NCBI RefSeq assembly: GCF_003332305.1
Contig: NZ_QOIO01000014.1
Coordinates: 1 to 64,000, forward strand
Origin: Microvirga aerophila
GTDB taxonomy: Bacteria > Pseudomonadota > Alphaproteobacteria > Rhizobiales > Beijerinckiaceae
Length of the DNA: 64,000 nt
Direction: 5' to 3'
This document shows positions 52,951 to 61,722 of the stretch, in pieces; the first letter of the stretch is position 1, and the number at the start of each line of letters is the position of its first letter. The notes below the pieces were generated by a model. It searched no databases, was not told the DNA's origin, and was given only the letters and a program-made list of their open reading frames with translations. The position numbers and the translations under genes were made by a program.

Positions 52951-53619
52951 GTGCTCGACAGGGCTGAAGAATCCCCTCTCCTTGCACGGACGAGTGTTTA
53001 TCAGCAGCTCCGGGCAGCGATCCTGTCGTGCAGCCTGCGCCCAGGCGTACAGCTCCAGGAACGCCAGCTTGCCGAGCAGTTTCAGGTCAGCAAATCGCCT
53101 GTACGAGACGCATTGCTGAAGCTGGAAGAACAGAATTTGGTCGAGGTGATGCCGCGCAAGGGATACCGTGTGAGGCGCATCTCACTCGCCGATTCCCGCG
53201 AGCTGTACGAAATGCGGCAGATTCTCGAGCGGGAGTGCATCGTCAGACTGATCGATGCGGCCTCGGACCAGACGCTTTCGGCGCTCGACGAGTTCCGAAC
53301 CGTGCCTTCGCCGATCGAGCTCTCAGAGTGGATCGAGTACAACACCGCCTTTCACGCTTCCATTGCTACGAACTGTGGAAACTCTCGGCTGGCCCGTTCT
53401 GCATGTGAGACGATAGAGCTTTACGAGCGCCTGACCTATGTCAGCGTGACGAGCAGCGACGAACTCAGTCTCGCGGACTTCGTTGCAGAACATAGTACTA
53501 TTATCGATGCGATACAGAAGCGCGATAAGCGCCAAGCCGTGGCTTTGGCCCGCGACCACATCGAAAGCTCCCGACGTCGTGTGCTCAACGCCCTCGAAAA
53601 TTTGTCCGTTATAGCCTGA
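52951..53619 (+). CDS. GntR-family transcriptional regulator (FCD subfamily)
   Basis: A 222-residue regulator. Winged helix: VYQQLRAAILSCSLRPGVQLQERQLAEQFQVSKSPVRDALLKLE (key part: LAEQFQVSKSPVRDAL), with wing PRKGYRVR; the FCD domain (about 80-215) carries the ligand or metal residues in FHASIATNCGN, EHSTIIDAI and ARDHIESS. The GTG at 52951 has AAGGAAGG about 9 bases upstream. Divergent from the TRAP operon and 17 bases before the quinone reductase gene, so it probably controls both. Confidence 0.9.
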   Translation: MLDRAEESPLLARTSVYQQLRAAILSCSLRPGVQLQERQLAEQFQVSKSPVRDALLKLEEQNLVEVMPRKGYRVRRISLADSRELYEMRQILERECIVRLIDAASDQTLSALDEFRTVPSPIELSEWIEYNTAFHASIATNCGNSRLARSACETIELYERLTYVSVTSSDELSLADFVAEHSTIIDAIQKRDKRQAVALARDHIESSRRRVLNALENLSVIA

Positions 53620-53636
53620 TTCCAGGAGACCGAAGA

Positions 53637-54614
53637 GTGATAGCTCACGCAATACGCATGGAAACCCAAGGCGGTCCTGACGTCCTTAAACTCCAGGAGG
53701 TCGATATCGGCGCTCCCGGGCCGGGGCAAGTTCTCCTCCGGCAAACCGCTTGTGGCTTGAACTTCCTTGACGTCTACCACCGGTCCGGCGCCTATCCGCT
53801 GGCAATGCCCAGCGGCTGCGGCAGCGAGGCTGCCGGCGTGATCGAAGCTGTCGGAGAAGGCGTGACATCTCTTCGTCCGGGAGATCGGGTTGCCTACCAG
53901 GGCGGCGAGCCTGGAGCCTATGCGGATCTACGGATTGTTCCCGCAACGCGCCTCGTCGGAATTCCGGATGGGGTTTCGGACGAGGATGCGGCCGCAGTTC
54001 TTCTCAAGGGAATGACGGTCGAGTACCTCCTCAACAGATCTGTGCAGCTGCGCCCGGGCGACTTCGCACTCATGTATGCCGCGGCCGGTGGCATCGGCCT
54101 CCTGGCTGGCCAATGGGCTCAGCACCTCGGCGTCAACCTTATCGGCGTCGCTGCAGGCGAGGAGAAGTGCCGGCGGGCCCGCAGCAGCGGCTATTTCGCT
54201 GTGCTTGACCGGAATCGCGACGATATCGTCTCGCAGGTTAAAGAAATAACGGGCGGAAGAGGCGCCTCGGTGGCCTTCGACTCTGTCGGAAAGGCAACGT
54301 TCGACACGACCATCGAATGCCTGGCAGTCCGCGGCGTTTTCGTATCTTTTGGCGCAACATCTGGCCCTCCTCCTGCAGTCGAGGCCTCGCTCCTGCAGAA
54401 GAAGGGCTCCCTCTACTTCACTCGTCCGACGCTCGTGCACTATTGCAGTGCGCCGGAGGACTACGCGGCTTCCGCCGGGGCTGTTTTCGACCTCGTTGGG
54501 AAGGGGGTTCTGAAACCCACGATCGGTCAGAGGTATGCTCTCGCCGACGCGGGGAAAGCCCATCTGGATCTCGAAAGCGGCCATACGAGCGGATCGACGA
54601 TCCTTATACCCTGA
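53637..54614 (+). CDS. Quinone oxidoreductase-type MDR enzyme
   Basis: A 325-residue NADPH-dependent reductase of the zinc-free quinone oxidoreductase branch of medium-chain dehydrogenases. ACGLNFLDVYHRSGAYPLAMPSGCGSEAAGVI (key part: N-x-x-D-x-Y-x-R-x-G-x-Y) matches QOR, and the cofactor motif is AAAGGIGLLAGQWA (about 146-159). The zinc ligands of true alcohol dehydrogenases are missing. GTG start at 53637 with AGGAG 9 bases upstream. Second gene of the GntR unit. Confidence 0.9.
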   Translation: MIAHAIRMETQGGPDVLKLQEVDIGAPGPGQVLLRQTACGLNFLDVYHRSGAYPLAMPSGCGSEAAGVIEAVGEGVTSLRPGDRVAYQGGEPGAYADLRIVPATRLVGIPDGVSDEDAAAVLLKGMTVEYLLNRSVQLRPGDFALMYAAAGGIGLLAGQWAQHLGVNLIGVAAGEEKCRRARSSGYFAVLDRNRDDIVSQVKEITGGRGASVAFDSVGKATFDTTIECLAVRGVFVSFGATSGPPPAVEASLLQKKGSLYFTRPTLVHYCSAPEDYAASAGAVFDLVGKGVLKPTIGQRYALADAGKAHLDLESGHTSGSTILIP

Positions 54615-54648
54615 CAACACGATCATCATCTTTTGAAGGGAGGAGAGA

Positions 54649-55071
54649 ATGACCAAGATGGAAAGCCCGCGCGCGCACTGGCCGAAGGAGCTTCAAGACG
54701 ACATCGAGGCCAACCGGTTCAACGCCTGCGTCGGGAGCGTCCTCGTGTCTGAGACGGATCGCGTCCGCGTCTGGCACCTTCGCCTGCCCCCTGGAAAACG
54801 TTGCAATTTTCACCGGCATGTCCTCGATTATTTCTGGACTTGCCATACCCATGGGACCGCACGGGGATACTTCGAGGACGGCCGTATCGTCGACGTGAAG
54901 CATTTTCCAGGCGACACGAAACATATGCATTACGGGGCCGGAGAGTATCTCCTGCACAGCGTCGAGAATATCGGCGATACCGAGCTTCTCTTCACGACTG
55001 TCGAGTTCAAACAGAGCGACAACGCTCCCCTGCCCGTTCCTGACGAAATTCGGCTGCAGAAGGCTGCCTGA
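54649..55071 (+). CDS. Cupin-fold protein
   Basis: A 140-residue soluble protein predicted to be a small beta barrel of the cupin type. LPPGKRCNFHRHVLDYFWTC resembles cupin motif 1 (G-x5-H-x-H-x3,4-E, with Asp in place of Glu), and the second motif region is GAGEYLLHSVENIGDTELLFTTVEF (H-x-x-x-N). It could bind a metal and isomerise or sense a small acid. Starts at ATG 54649 after GGGAGGAGAG. It lies between the quinone reductase and alcohol dehydrogenase genes with short gaps (34 and 32 bases). Confidence 0.75.
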   Translation: MTKMESPRAHWPKELQDDIEANRFNACVGSVLVSETDRVRVWHLRLPPGKRCNFHRHVLDYFWTCHTHGTARGYFEDGRIVDVKHFPGDTKHMHYGAGEYLLHSVENIGDTELLFTTVEFKQSDNAPLPVPDEIRLQKAA

Positions 55072-55103
55072 CCCGTTTTCCTTTTTAAATTTGGAACCCG
55101 TCC

Positions 55104-56273
55104 ATGTACGCTCACCCAGGTGTGAAGACCGACCCTATCCTGCTCGTTCCCGAAACCATGAAGGCGTGGGTTCTTGGCGACCCTGGTGAGCTTCGTCTCA
55201 TCGAGAAAAAGGTGCCCGTTCCCAAAAAAGCCGAGGTTCTCGTGCGGGTCGATGCTATCGCGATCTGCGCGACCGACCTGGACGTGATCAGCAGCGGTCC
55301 TCCGGCTCTGATACAAGGGGGCCTGCCCTTCAATAAAGACTTCACCCCTGGCCACGAGTATATGGGTACTATCGCGGCGCTCGGACCAGGCGTCGATGAA
55401 TTCAAGGTTGGCGAACGGGTCACGGTCGAGATCCATGCCGGTTGCGGTCAATGCAAACGCTGCCGAATGGGCATGTACACATCGTGCCTGAACTACGGTC
55501 TCAACTACGGTGATGTCGACAAGGGGCATCGCGCGAACGGCTTCACGTCGGATGGCGGCTTCGCGGAATTCGCGATCAACAATATCAATACCCTAACTAA
55601 GCTTGCGGACGATATGAGCGATGAGGAGGCAACCCTCGTCGTGACGGCTGGAACCTCGATGTATGGCCTAACCGAGCTTGGAGGGCTGATCGCCGGCGAG
55701 AGCATCGTGGTGATCGGACCAGGGCCAATCGGTCTTTTGGGCGTAGCAGTCGCCAAATCACTTGGCGCGTCCCGGGTGATCCTCACCGGCACCCGCGACA
55801 ATCGCCTCAAGACGGGCCTGGAGTTAGGTGCGGACCATGTGGTCAACGTCACACGTGAGGATCCGGTCGAAGCTGTACGGAGGCTCAACGGCGGAAAGGG
55901 CGTTGACTATGTTCTTGAGTGCTCCGGCGCCCCGAACGCCATCAACGAAGCGGGCCGCATGCTCAACCGTGGAGGCAAGATGTGCTTGGCGGCGTTCCCG
56001 CACGATCCTGCTCTGATCGACGTGGCCCACCTCGTGCGCAACAACATCTACATCTACGGCATCCGAGGCGAAGGCCGCAGCGCCACCCATCGGGCGCAAG
56101 CCTTCATGGCGGACAAACGCTTCGACGCGACGAAGATTCACACGCACACCTTCATGATGGAGGATCTTCCAACCGCATTGCGTTATGCCCGCGACCGCGT
56201 TGACGACGCCATCAAGGTCGTCGTGAAAATGCCGCGCCGGGCTGCCGAGCAAGAGACCCGCCAAGCAAGCTGA
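55104..56273 (+). CDS. Zinc-dependent medium-chain alcohol dehydrogenase
   Basis: A 389-residue MDR enzyme. Catalytic zinc ligands appear in AICATDLD (Cys) and GHEYMG (His-Glu); the structural zinc cysteines are in CGQCKRCRMGMYTSC. The cofactor motif is VIGPGPIGLLGVAVAKSLGA (key part: G-P-G-P-I-G). It resembles sorbitol/threonine dehydrogenases, pointing to polyol or hydroxyacid oxidation. The N-terminal 18 residues before MKAWVLGD are not typical; an internal start at that Met (55158) is possible. Confidence 0.9.
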   Translation: MYAHPGVKTDPILLVPETMKAWVLGDPGELRLIEKKVPVPKKAEVLVRVDAIAICATDLDVISSGPPALIQGGLPFNKDFTPGHEYMGTIAALGPGVDEFKVGERVTVEIHAGCGQCKRCRMGMYTSCLNYGLNYGDVDKGHRANGFTSDGGFAEFAINNINTLTKLADDMSDEEATLVVTAGTSMYGLTELGGLIAGESIVVIGPGPIGLLGVAVAKSLGASRVILTGTRDNRLKTGLELGADHVVNVTREDPVEAVRRLNGGKGVDYVLECSGAPNAINEAGRMLNRGGKMCLAAFPHDPALIDVAHLVRNNIYIYGIRGEGRSATHRAQAFMADKRFDATKIHTHTFMMEDLPTALRYARDRVDDAIKVVVKMPRRAAEQETRQAS

Positions 56274-56288
56274 CAAGCCGGAACATGT

Positions 56289-56321
56289 GGAAGCAAGAAC
56301 CAGATTCTCGTTCTTGCTTCC
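56289..56321 (+). promoter_or_regulatory. Intercistronic hairpin after the alcohol dehydrogenase gene
   Basis: Perfect 12-bp arms (56289-56300 and 56310-56321) with a 9-base loop and no T run lie in the 86-base gap before the dehydrogenase gene. It may be a weak terminator or an mRNA stabiliser that sets a different level for the last gene. Confidence 0.6.
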
Positions 56322-56359
56322 GTTCCTCAGAAACTTTTCAAAACTTTTAGAGAAACATC

Positions 56360-57250
56360 ATGGCTGAAAACAAGGGCCGGGTTGGCGTTGTCGGGCTTGG
56401 AACAATGGGCGGAGCGGTCGCTCGAAATCTGGCAGAGCGTGGCTGGGCGGTCGTCGGGTACGACCCGAGCTCTCAACGTGTTGATGAAGCGCGGGCAGCT
56501 GGGGTCAAAATCGTCGATAGTCCGGCCGCAGTGGCGGCGGAGACAGACAGGATTCTCACAAGCCTGCCTAGCGCGGCGGCGCTGCATGCGGTCGTGCGGG
56601 AGATCGCCGACAGCAATTCGAAAGAGCTACTTGTTGCGGAAATGAGTACGCTCACGCTCGAAGACAAGTCGAAGGCGGAATCGGCCTTGCGTGAAGCAGG
56701 GCACACGATGCTCGACTGTCCCTTGAGTGGTACTGGCGCCCAAGCTGCCACGCGAGACCTCGTGGTCTATGCGAGCGGGGACCCAGAGCGTATCGAGGAC
56801 CTTCGTGATATTTTCGCGGACTTCAGCCGTCTCGCACATAACGTCGGCGAATTCGGCAATGGCATGAAGATAAAGTTCGTTGCCAATCTTCTTGTCGCGA
56901 TCAACAACGTCGCCAGTGCGGAAGCCATGGTCCTCGGAATGAAAGCCGGCCTAGATCCTCAGCAGATCATCGACTTGGTGTCAGCTGGGGCGGGCAACTC
57001 CCGCATCTTCGAACTGCGGGCCCCACTCATGGCCCAACGACGCTATGAACCCGCGACCATGTCAATCGGCCTTTGGCAAAAGGACATGCAGGTCATCGGC
57101 GAGTTCGCACGTCAGATTGGATGCCCCACTCCTATTTTTACGGCTACTGAAACTGTCTACCGCGCGGCGCTTGCGAACGGACAGGAGAAACAAGACACGG
57201 CGTCCGTCTGCACCGTGCTCGAGTCCATGGCCGGCCTGCGGCGATCGTAA
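56360..57250 (+). CDS. NAD(P)-dependent beta-hydroxyacid dehydrogenase (3-hydroxyisobutyrate dehydrogenase family) 3
   Basis: A 296-residue enzyme, the third of its family in this window. The Rossmann motif GVVGLGTMGGAVARNLAERG is at residues 8-27; DCPLSGTGAQAATRDLVVYASGD is the substrate-site block and the catalytic Lys lies in GNGMKIKFVANLLVAINN. It ends the plus-strand unit begun by the GntR gene. Substrate unknown; the context suggests oxidation of a hydroxyacid produced from the TRAP-imported compound. Confidence 0.88.
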   Translation: MAENKGRVGVVGLGTMGGAVARNLAERGWAVVGYDPSSQRVDEARAAGVKIVDSPAAVAAETDRILTSLPSAAALHAVVREIADSNSKELLVAEMSTLTLEDKSKAESALREAGHTMLDCPLSGTGAQAATRDLVVYASGDPERIEDLRDIFADFSRLAHNVGEFGNGMKIKFVANLLVAINNVASAEAMVLGMKAGLDPQQIIDLVSAGAGNSRIFELRAPLMAQRRYEPATMSIGLWQKDMQVIGEFARQIGCPTPIFTATETVYRAALANGQEKQDTASVCTVLESMAGLRRS

Positions 57251-57835
57251 GCAGCAGCGGGCTCATCAATCAACTCACGCTGGAATTCGCTCCAGCGGGC
57301 TGCCGCCTTAGCCAAGGCTCTTTTATTCGGCAGACGCAGGTGGAGGCCCCGCCAAGGGTAACGTTGAACAGTATATAGCAACAGTCGGCATCCTGGCTGT
57401 TGCTCTAGCATATCGCGTTCAGCTAGCGACACGAAATCCGGTTCTCTGAAGACGAATGAGTTCTTTGCTAATTGGAGGTACCGCTAAAAAGCCTACACTA
57501 ACCTTAAGAGGCAGGCGGCCTTCGCCGCCCGGTCAGCGAAGGTACTTTCCAGTCAAACAACGCTATGCTCGCGCTTCGTGACAAGCGGAGGAATGGCGAT
57601 CGACTGGACTCACTCCATCGATCAGCGTTTGTGCCAACATCGCGAGGGCGGAAGGCCAGCTAGATGCTTCCAGTGTTACAACATACTCACTATGGCAATC
57701 CCGCGGGAGAGCGCAATAATTCATAGGAAGCTTGAGACTTCGACCTTCTGATCGAAACCGCAAAATCGCAAAGCTACGCACTGCAAATCCACGCTTAATC
57801 TGCCGCCAAGTGCAGAGAATATAGATGGAGGAAAC
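57251..57835. other. Intergenic region with an inverted repeat, no convincing gene
   Basis: 585 bases upstream of the ribose-type ABC operon, so it holds that promoter. Perfect 8-base arms AGCAACAG (57377-57384) and CTGTTGCT (57397-57404) form an inverted repeat with a 12-base centre. The open frames on the minus strand (57157-57432 and 57563-57931) show no family resemblance. The GC content is lower than in flanking genes. No insertion-sequence ends were recognised. Confidence 0.5.
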
Positions 57836-59374
57836 ATGATGCCGGAGCCCCAATCCAGGCCAACGCCAACCCTGGAGATGCGGAACGTTTCCAAGACCTT
57901 TCCAGGCGTAAAGGCGCTGGACGGAGTTCATCTCAAGGCATGGGGGGGCGAGGTATTGGCGTTGATGGGAGAAAACGGCGCCGGTAAGTCGACTCTTATG
58001 AAGATCCTGTCAGGCGCGTACCAGCCCGATGCCGGAGCAGAGATCCTGATCAACGGACAGCATGTCGACATTAGCGATCCCATCGCGGCTAAACGCCATG
58101 GCATAGCGATCATCTATCAGGAGCTGTCTCTCGCGCCCAATCTGACCGTTGCCGAAAATATGTTTTTGGGCGACGAGCTTCAACGCCGCGGCTTCGTGGA
58201 CCGAAGGTCCATGAATGAGCAATGCCGTCCGGTCCTGCAGCGCCTCGGCGCGCCGTTTGGTCCGGAAACACGCGTGGGCACTCTTTCGATCGCTGAGCAG
58301 CAACTTGTTGAGATTGCTCGCGCATTGCATGCCAAGTCCAAGATCCTGGTTCTGGACGAGCCGACAACGGCGCTGTCCTCGCGCGAGTCGGAGCGCCTGT
58401 TTACGCTGGTGCGGCAGCTCCGATCCGAAGGCATAGCTCTTATCTACATCAGTCACCGCATGGCCGAGGTGTATGACCTGTCGGACCGCGTGTCGGTGCT
58501 GCGGGACGGCACGTATGTCGGCACCCTCGAGCGTGAGGAAATCAGCGCCGAGGCGCTGGTCAAGATGATGGTCGGACGTGACCTGTCCACGTTTTATAAA
58601 AAGGAACACGATCCACATTTCAGCCGTGGGCCCGTGATCCTCGAAGTCCGGGACATCACCGACGGCGGACGGCGGGTAAAGCCATGCAGCTTTCAGGTTC
58701 ATCAGGGCGAGGTGCTTGGCATCGCTGGTCTTGTGGGCTCCGGCCGGACCGAGTTGGCGCGCCTTATCTTCGGCGCGGATGGGCGGACTGGGGGAGAGGT
58801 CCTTCTTGACGGACGGCCGGTCAGCATCACCGAACCGCAAGACGCCTTGAACCTGGGGATTGCCTATCTGACTGAAGACAGAAAGGCGCTCGGCTTGTTT
58901 CTGGATATGAGCTGCGGTGAGAATATCAACCTGGGCGTGCTTCACCGTGACGCCCATCGTGGCGGTATCCTGAATCTCGCAGCCGCCCGTCGACGCGCCG
59001 AAAATGCCTTCAAGGCGCTTCGTGTTCGGGCTGCAAGCCCAATCGTTACGGTCGGCAGTCTATCCGGGGGCAATCAGCAGAAGGTCCTCCTGTCACGTTG
59101 GCTCGAGATCGGTCCCAAGGTTTTAATCCTCGACGAGCCTACTCGCGGGGTCGATATCGGCGCAAAATCTGAGATCTACCGTATCATCGATGAGCTCGCC
59201 GCGCGGGGCATCGGCATTGTGGTTATTTCAAGTGAACTACCTGAAATCATCGGCATATGTGACCGGGTCCTGGTCATGCGAGAGGGGCAGATTCAGGGAG
59301 AAGTCGGCGGGCAGAGCGGGCGGGCGGTCACGCAGGAGAATATCATGACATATGCGGCCGGAGCTGCAGCCTGA
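57836..59374 (+). CDS. Sugar ABC transporter ATP-binding protein (RbsA/MglA type)
   Basis: A fused double ATPase (512 residues). Domain 1: Walker [10 protein letters not shown] (45-53), signature [15 protein letters not shown], Walker [12 protein letters not shown]. Domain 2: [10 protein letters not shown] in the Walker A position (degenerate, as usual), LSGGNQQKV and [13 protein letters not shown]. This pattern is that of monosaccharide importers (CUT2). GGAGG lies about 5 bases before the first of two adjacent ATG codons. First gene of a three-gene operon with permease and binding protein. Confidence 0.94.
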   Translation: MMPEPQSRPTPTLEMRNVSKTFPGVKALDGVHLKAWGGEVLALMGENGAGKSTLMKILSGAYQPDAGAEILINGQHVDISDPIAAKRHGIAIIYQELSLAPNLTVAENMFLGDELQRRGFVDRRSMNEQCRPVLQRLGAPFGPETRVGTLSIAEQQLVEIARALHAKSKILVLDEPTTALSSRESERLFTLVRQLRSEGIALIYISHRMAEVYDLSDRVSVLRDGTYVGTLEREEISAEALVKMMVGRDLSTFYKKEHDPHFSRGPVILEVRDITDGGRRVKPCSFQVHQGEVLGIAGLVGSGRTELARLIFGADGRTGGEVLLDGRPVSITEPQDALNLGIAYLTEDRKALGLFLDMSCGENINLGVLHRDAHRGGILNLAAARRRAENAFKALRVRAASPIVTVGSLSGGNQQKVLLSRWLEIGPKVLILDEPTRGVDIGAKSEIYRIIDELAARGIGIVVISSELPEIIGICDRVLVMREGQIQGEVGGQSGRAVTQENIMTYAAGAAA

Positions 59375-59405
59375 TCAAGCGGAAAGAACGCGGAGGAGAG
59401 CCTAG

Positions 59406-60437
59406 ATGACGGACAACAGGACGTTGGAATCAGGTGCCCCGGATACGCCGAGTACCGCAATAGGCTCCGGGCTCTCCGCGCGGCAAGTCCAATGGCGGAG
59501 CATCGTCCAAGCTGCCGGCATGCTGCCGGTCCTGATCATCATCTGCATCGGTTTCAACTACATGACCGACGGACGTTTCTTCACGGCGCAGAACATCTCG
59601 ATCGTCGCTCAGCAAGCCTCGATCAACACAGTGCTCGCCGCTGGGATGACCTTCGTGATCCTCACTGGCGGCATCGACCTCTCCGTCGGCTCTATCCTAG
59701 CCGCATCGGCCATGGCCAGCGTCACTGCGTCCCTGATCCCCGGATGGGGCCTCCTGGGCATTCCTGCCGGGATCTTGGCGGGTTTGTTCTTCGGCTTCCT
59801 GAACGGAGCGCTGGTGGCTTTCCTCAAACTACCGCCTTTCATCGTGACACTGGGCTCCCTTACGGCTGTGCGCGGGATAGCTCGTCTCATGGGTGGAGAC
59901 ACCACAGTCTTCAATCCTGAGCTGCCCTTTGACTTCATTGGAAATGCGTCCCTCTTCGGTGTCGTGCCTTGGCTTGCCGTGATCGCTCTCATGGTCGTGG
60001 TGGTCTCCTGGTTGATCCTTCGTCGGACGGTTCTTGGCGTGAGGATCTACGCGGTCGGCGGAAACCCGACGGCAGCACGGCTGTCAGGCATCAAGGTCTG
60101 GTCGGTCCTGCTTTTCGTCTATTGCGTCTCAGGTTTCCTTTCCGGATTGGGCGGAGTGATGTCGGTGGCGCGGCTATATGCTGCCAACGGCCTTCAACTG
60201 GGACAGGCCTATGAACTCGATGCGATTGCGGCGGTCATCCTGGGAGGAACGAGCTTCGTGGGCGGCATCGGCACCATATGGGGCACCCTGATCGGCGCCC
60301 TCATCATCGCCGTTCTGTCCAATGGGCTGATCCTGCTTGGCGTTTCCGACATCTGGCAGTTCATCATCAAGGGCTTGGTAATCATCGGTGCGGTGACGCT
60401 TGATCGCTATCGCCTTCAGGGCAGCGCCCGCACGTAA
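59406..60437 (+). CDS. Sugar ABC transporter permease (RbsC type)
   Basis: A 343-residue inner-membrane permease with eight to ten hydrophobic segments after a hydrophilic N-terminus of about 35 residues. GMTFVILTGGIDLSVGSI is the RbsC/XylH signature (T-G-G-I-D-L-S-V-G), and GAVTLDRYR ends the protein in the usual way. 31 bases after the ATPase gene. Confidence 0.94.
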   Translation: MTDNRTLESGAPDTPSTAIGSGLSARQVQWRSIVQAAGMLPVLIIICIGFNYMTDGRFFTAQNISIVAQQASINTVLAAGMTFVILTGGIDLSVGSILAASAMASVTASLIPGWGLLGIPAGILAGLFFGFLNGALVAFLKLPPFIVTLGSLTAVRGIARLMGGDTTVFNPELPFDFIGNASLFGVVPWLAVIALMVVVVSWLILRRTVLGVRIYAVGGNPTAARLSGIKVWSVLLFVYCVSGFLSGLGGVMSVARLYAANGLQLGQAYELDAIAAVILGGTSFVGGIGTIWGTLIGALIIAVLSNGLILLGVSDIWQFIIKGLVIIGAVTLDRYRLQGSART

Positions 60438-60483
60438 GAACGCGGCCACGCCATCTTGGCATCGGGCCGGGTAACGGCAGCTA

Positions 60484-60509
60484 CCGGCGGAAGGCTGGCC
60501 CACCGCCGG
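60484..60509 (+). promoter_or_regulatory. Intercistronic hairpin before the binding-protein gene
   Basis: CCGGCGG (60484-60490) pairs with CCGCCGG (60503-60509) in the 107-base gap between permease and binding-protein genes. A processing or stabilising element is likely, giving more binding protein than permease. Confidence 0.5.
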
Positions 60510-60544
60510 AAGAGCTCGACAGAGGGTCAGGGAGGCTACGTCCA

Positions 60545-61474
60545 ATGTTGAGAAAGTTGTTGGTTGCAGGAGCCGCGTTGGCATTGGCAACGAGCGCAGC
60601 GTCGGCGAAAGAACTCAAGTCCATCGGGATCACGCTCGGCTCTCTGGGCAATCCCTTCTTCGTTGCCCTCTCCAAGGGAGCTGAGGCGAAGGCCAAGGAG
60701 ATAAACCCGAACGTGAAGGTTACGGCGACCTCGGCCGACTATGACCTGAACAAGCAGTTCAGTCACATTGACAACTTCATTGCGTCTGGCGTGGACATGA
60801 TCCTGCTCAACGCCACCGACCCGAAAGCCATCATTTCTGCGGTGAAGCGCGCACAACAGGCGGGCATCGTGGTCGTGGCTGTTGACGTCGCGGCCGCCGG
60901 GGCCGATGCCACTGTTCAAACCAATAATGTGCAGGCAGGTCAGATCGCATGCCAATACTTGGCCGACAAGATCGGCGGGAAAGGCAACGTCATTATCCAG
61001 AACGGACCTCAGGTTTCAGCCGTCACCGATCGGGTCAAAGGGTGTAAGGAAGTTCTCGCAAAGAGCCCCAACATCAAAGTGCTGTCCGACGACCAGGACG
61101 GAAAAGGCGATCGTGAAGGCGGGCTCAGAGTCATGCAGGGTCATCTGACTCGTTTCCAAGATATCGCGGGCGTATTCACGATCAATGACCCGCAGGCCAT
61201 CGGCTCGGATCTCGCGGCTAAGCAGCTCAACCGCAAGAACCTTGTCATCACGTCCGTCGACGGCGCACCCGACATGGAGTCGGCGCTGAAAAGCGATACG
61301 AGCATTGTTGCTTCGGCAAGTCAGGACCCATGGGCCATGGCGCAACAGGCTGTCGCAATCGGCTATGACATCATGAATGGCAAGAAGCCTGAGAACGCGA
61401 TGATCCTCATGCCGTCAACCCTGATCACACGTGATAACGTGGCGCAGTATAAGGGCTGGTCATCGCCTCGTTGA
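60545..61474 (+). CDS. Sugar ABC transporter substrate-binding protein (RbsB type)
   Basis: A 309-residue periplasmic receptor of the peripla_BP_4 family. The signal peptide ends in SAASAKEL; then IGITLGSLGNPFFVALSKGAEAKAKE (key part: G-N-P-F-F), the ribose-binding-protein opening. IASGVDMILLNATDPKAI and VDVAAAGADATVQTNN form the hinge and ligand regions. It binds a monosaccharide or polyol; the exact sugar is not readable. AGGGAGG lies about 8 bases before the ATG. Last gene of the operon, followed by a strong hairpin. Confidence 0.94.
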   Translation: MLRKLLVAGAALALATSAASAKELKSIGITLGSLGNPFFVALSKGAEAKAKEINPNVKVTATSADYDLNKQFSHIDNFIASGVDMILLNATDPKAIISAVKRAQQAGIVVVAVDVAAAGADATVQTNNVQAGQIACQYLADKIGGKGNVIIQNGPQVSAVTDRVKGCKEVLAKSPNIKVLSDDQDGKGDREGGLRVMQGHLTRFQDIAGVFTINDPQAIGSDLAAKQLNRKNLVITSVDGAPDMESALKSDTSIVASASQDPWAMAQQAVAIGYDIMNGKKPENAMILMPSTLITRDNVAQYKGWSSPR

Positions 61475-61480
61475 ATAATT

Positions 61481-61504
61481 GCGCCCGAGGCATTCCTCGG
61501 GCGC
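61481..61504 (+). terminator. Terminator-like hairpin after the ABC operon
   Basis: Perfect 10-bp stem (61481-61490 with 61495-61504), CATT loop, 6 bases past the stop codon. The following bases are C/T-rich rather than a pure T run, so termination may be partial. The remaining gap to glgC shows no other clear element. Confidence 0.65.
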
Positions 61505-61722
61505 CTCTCGCGTTTCGGCGGATTGATCCTAAGCAGCCCGAGGCCTTGCATGGTCGATAGCCCTGGCGATGGCGCAGCAATTATGATGCGGCGATCAGTA
61601 TAGTTCTGGTACCAAAAGTTGCCGATAGGACTTGTCTTAAAAGAAGAACGAAATCCTGCTGTGCGCTTGGCGCGAGTTCACAAGCCGAAGGCCCGCGCCA
61701 CGTGCTGCCGAGGGAGAGAATC

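Noticed and set aside
57563-57931. 122-codon minus-strand frame before the sugar ABC operon
   Set aside because: Overlaps the start of the ATPase gene on the other strand and shows no family resemblance.
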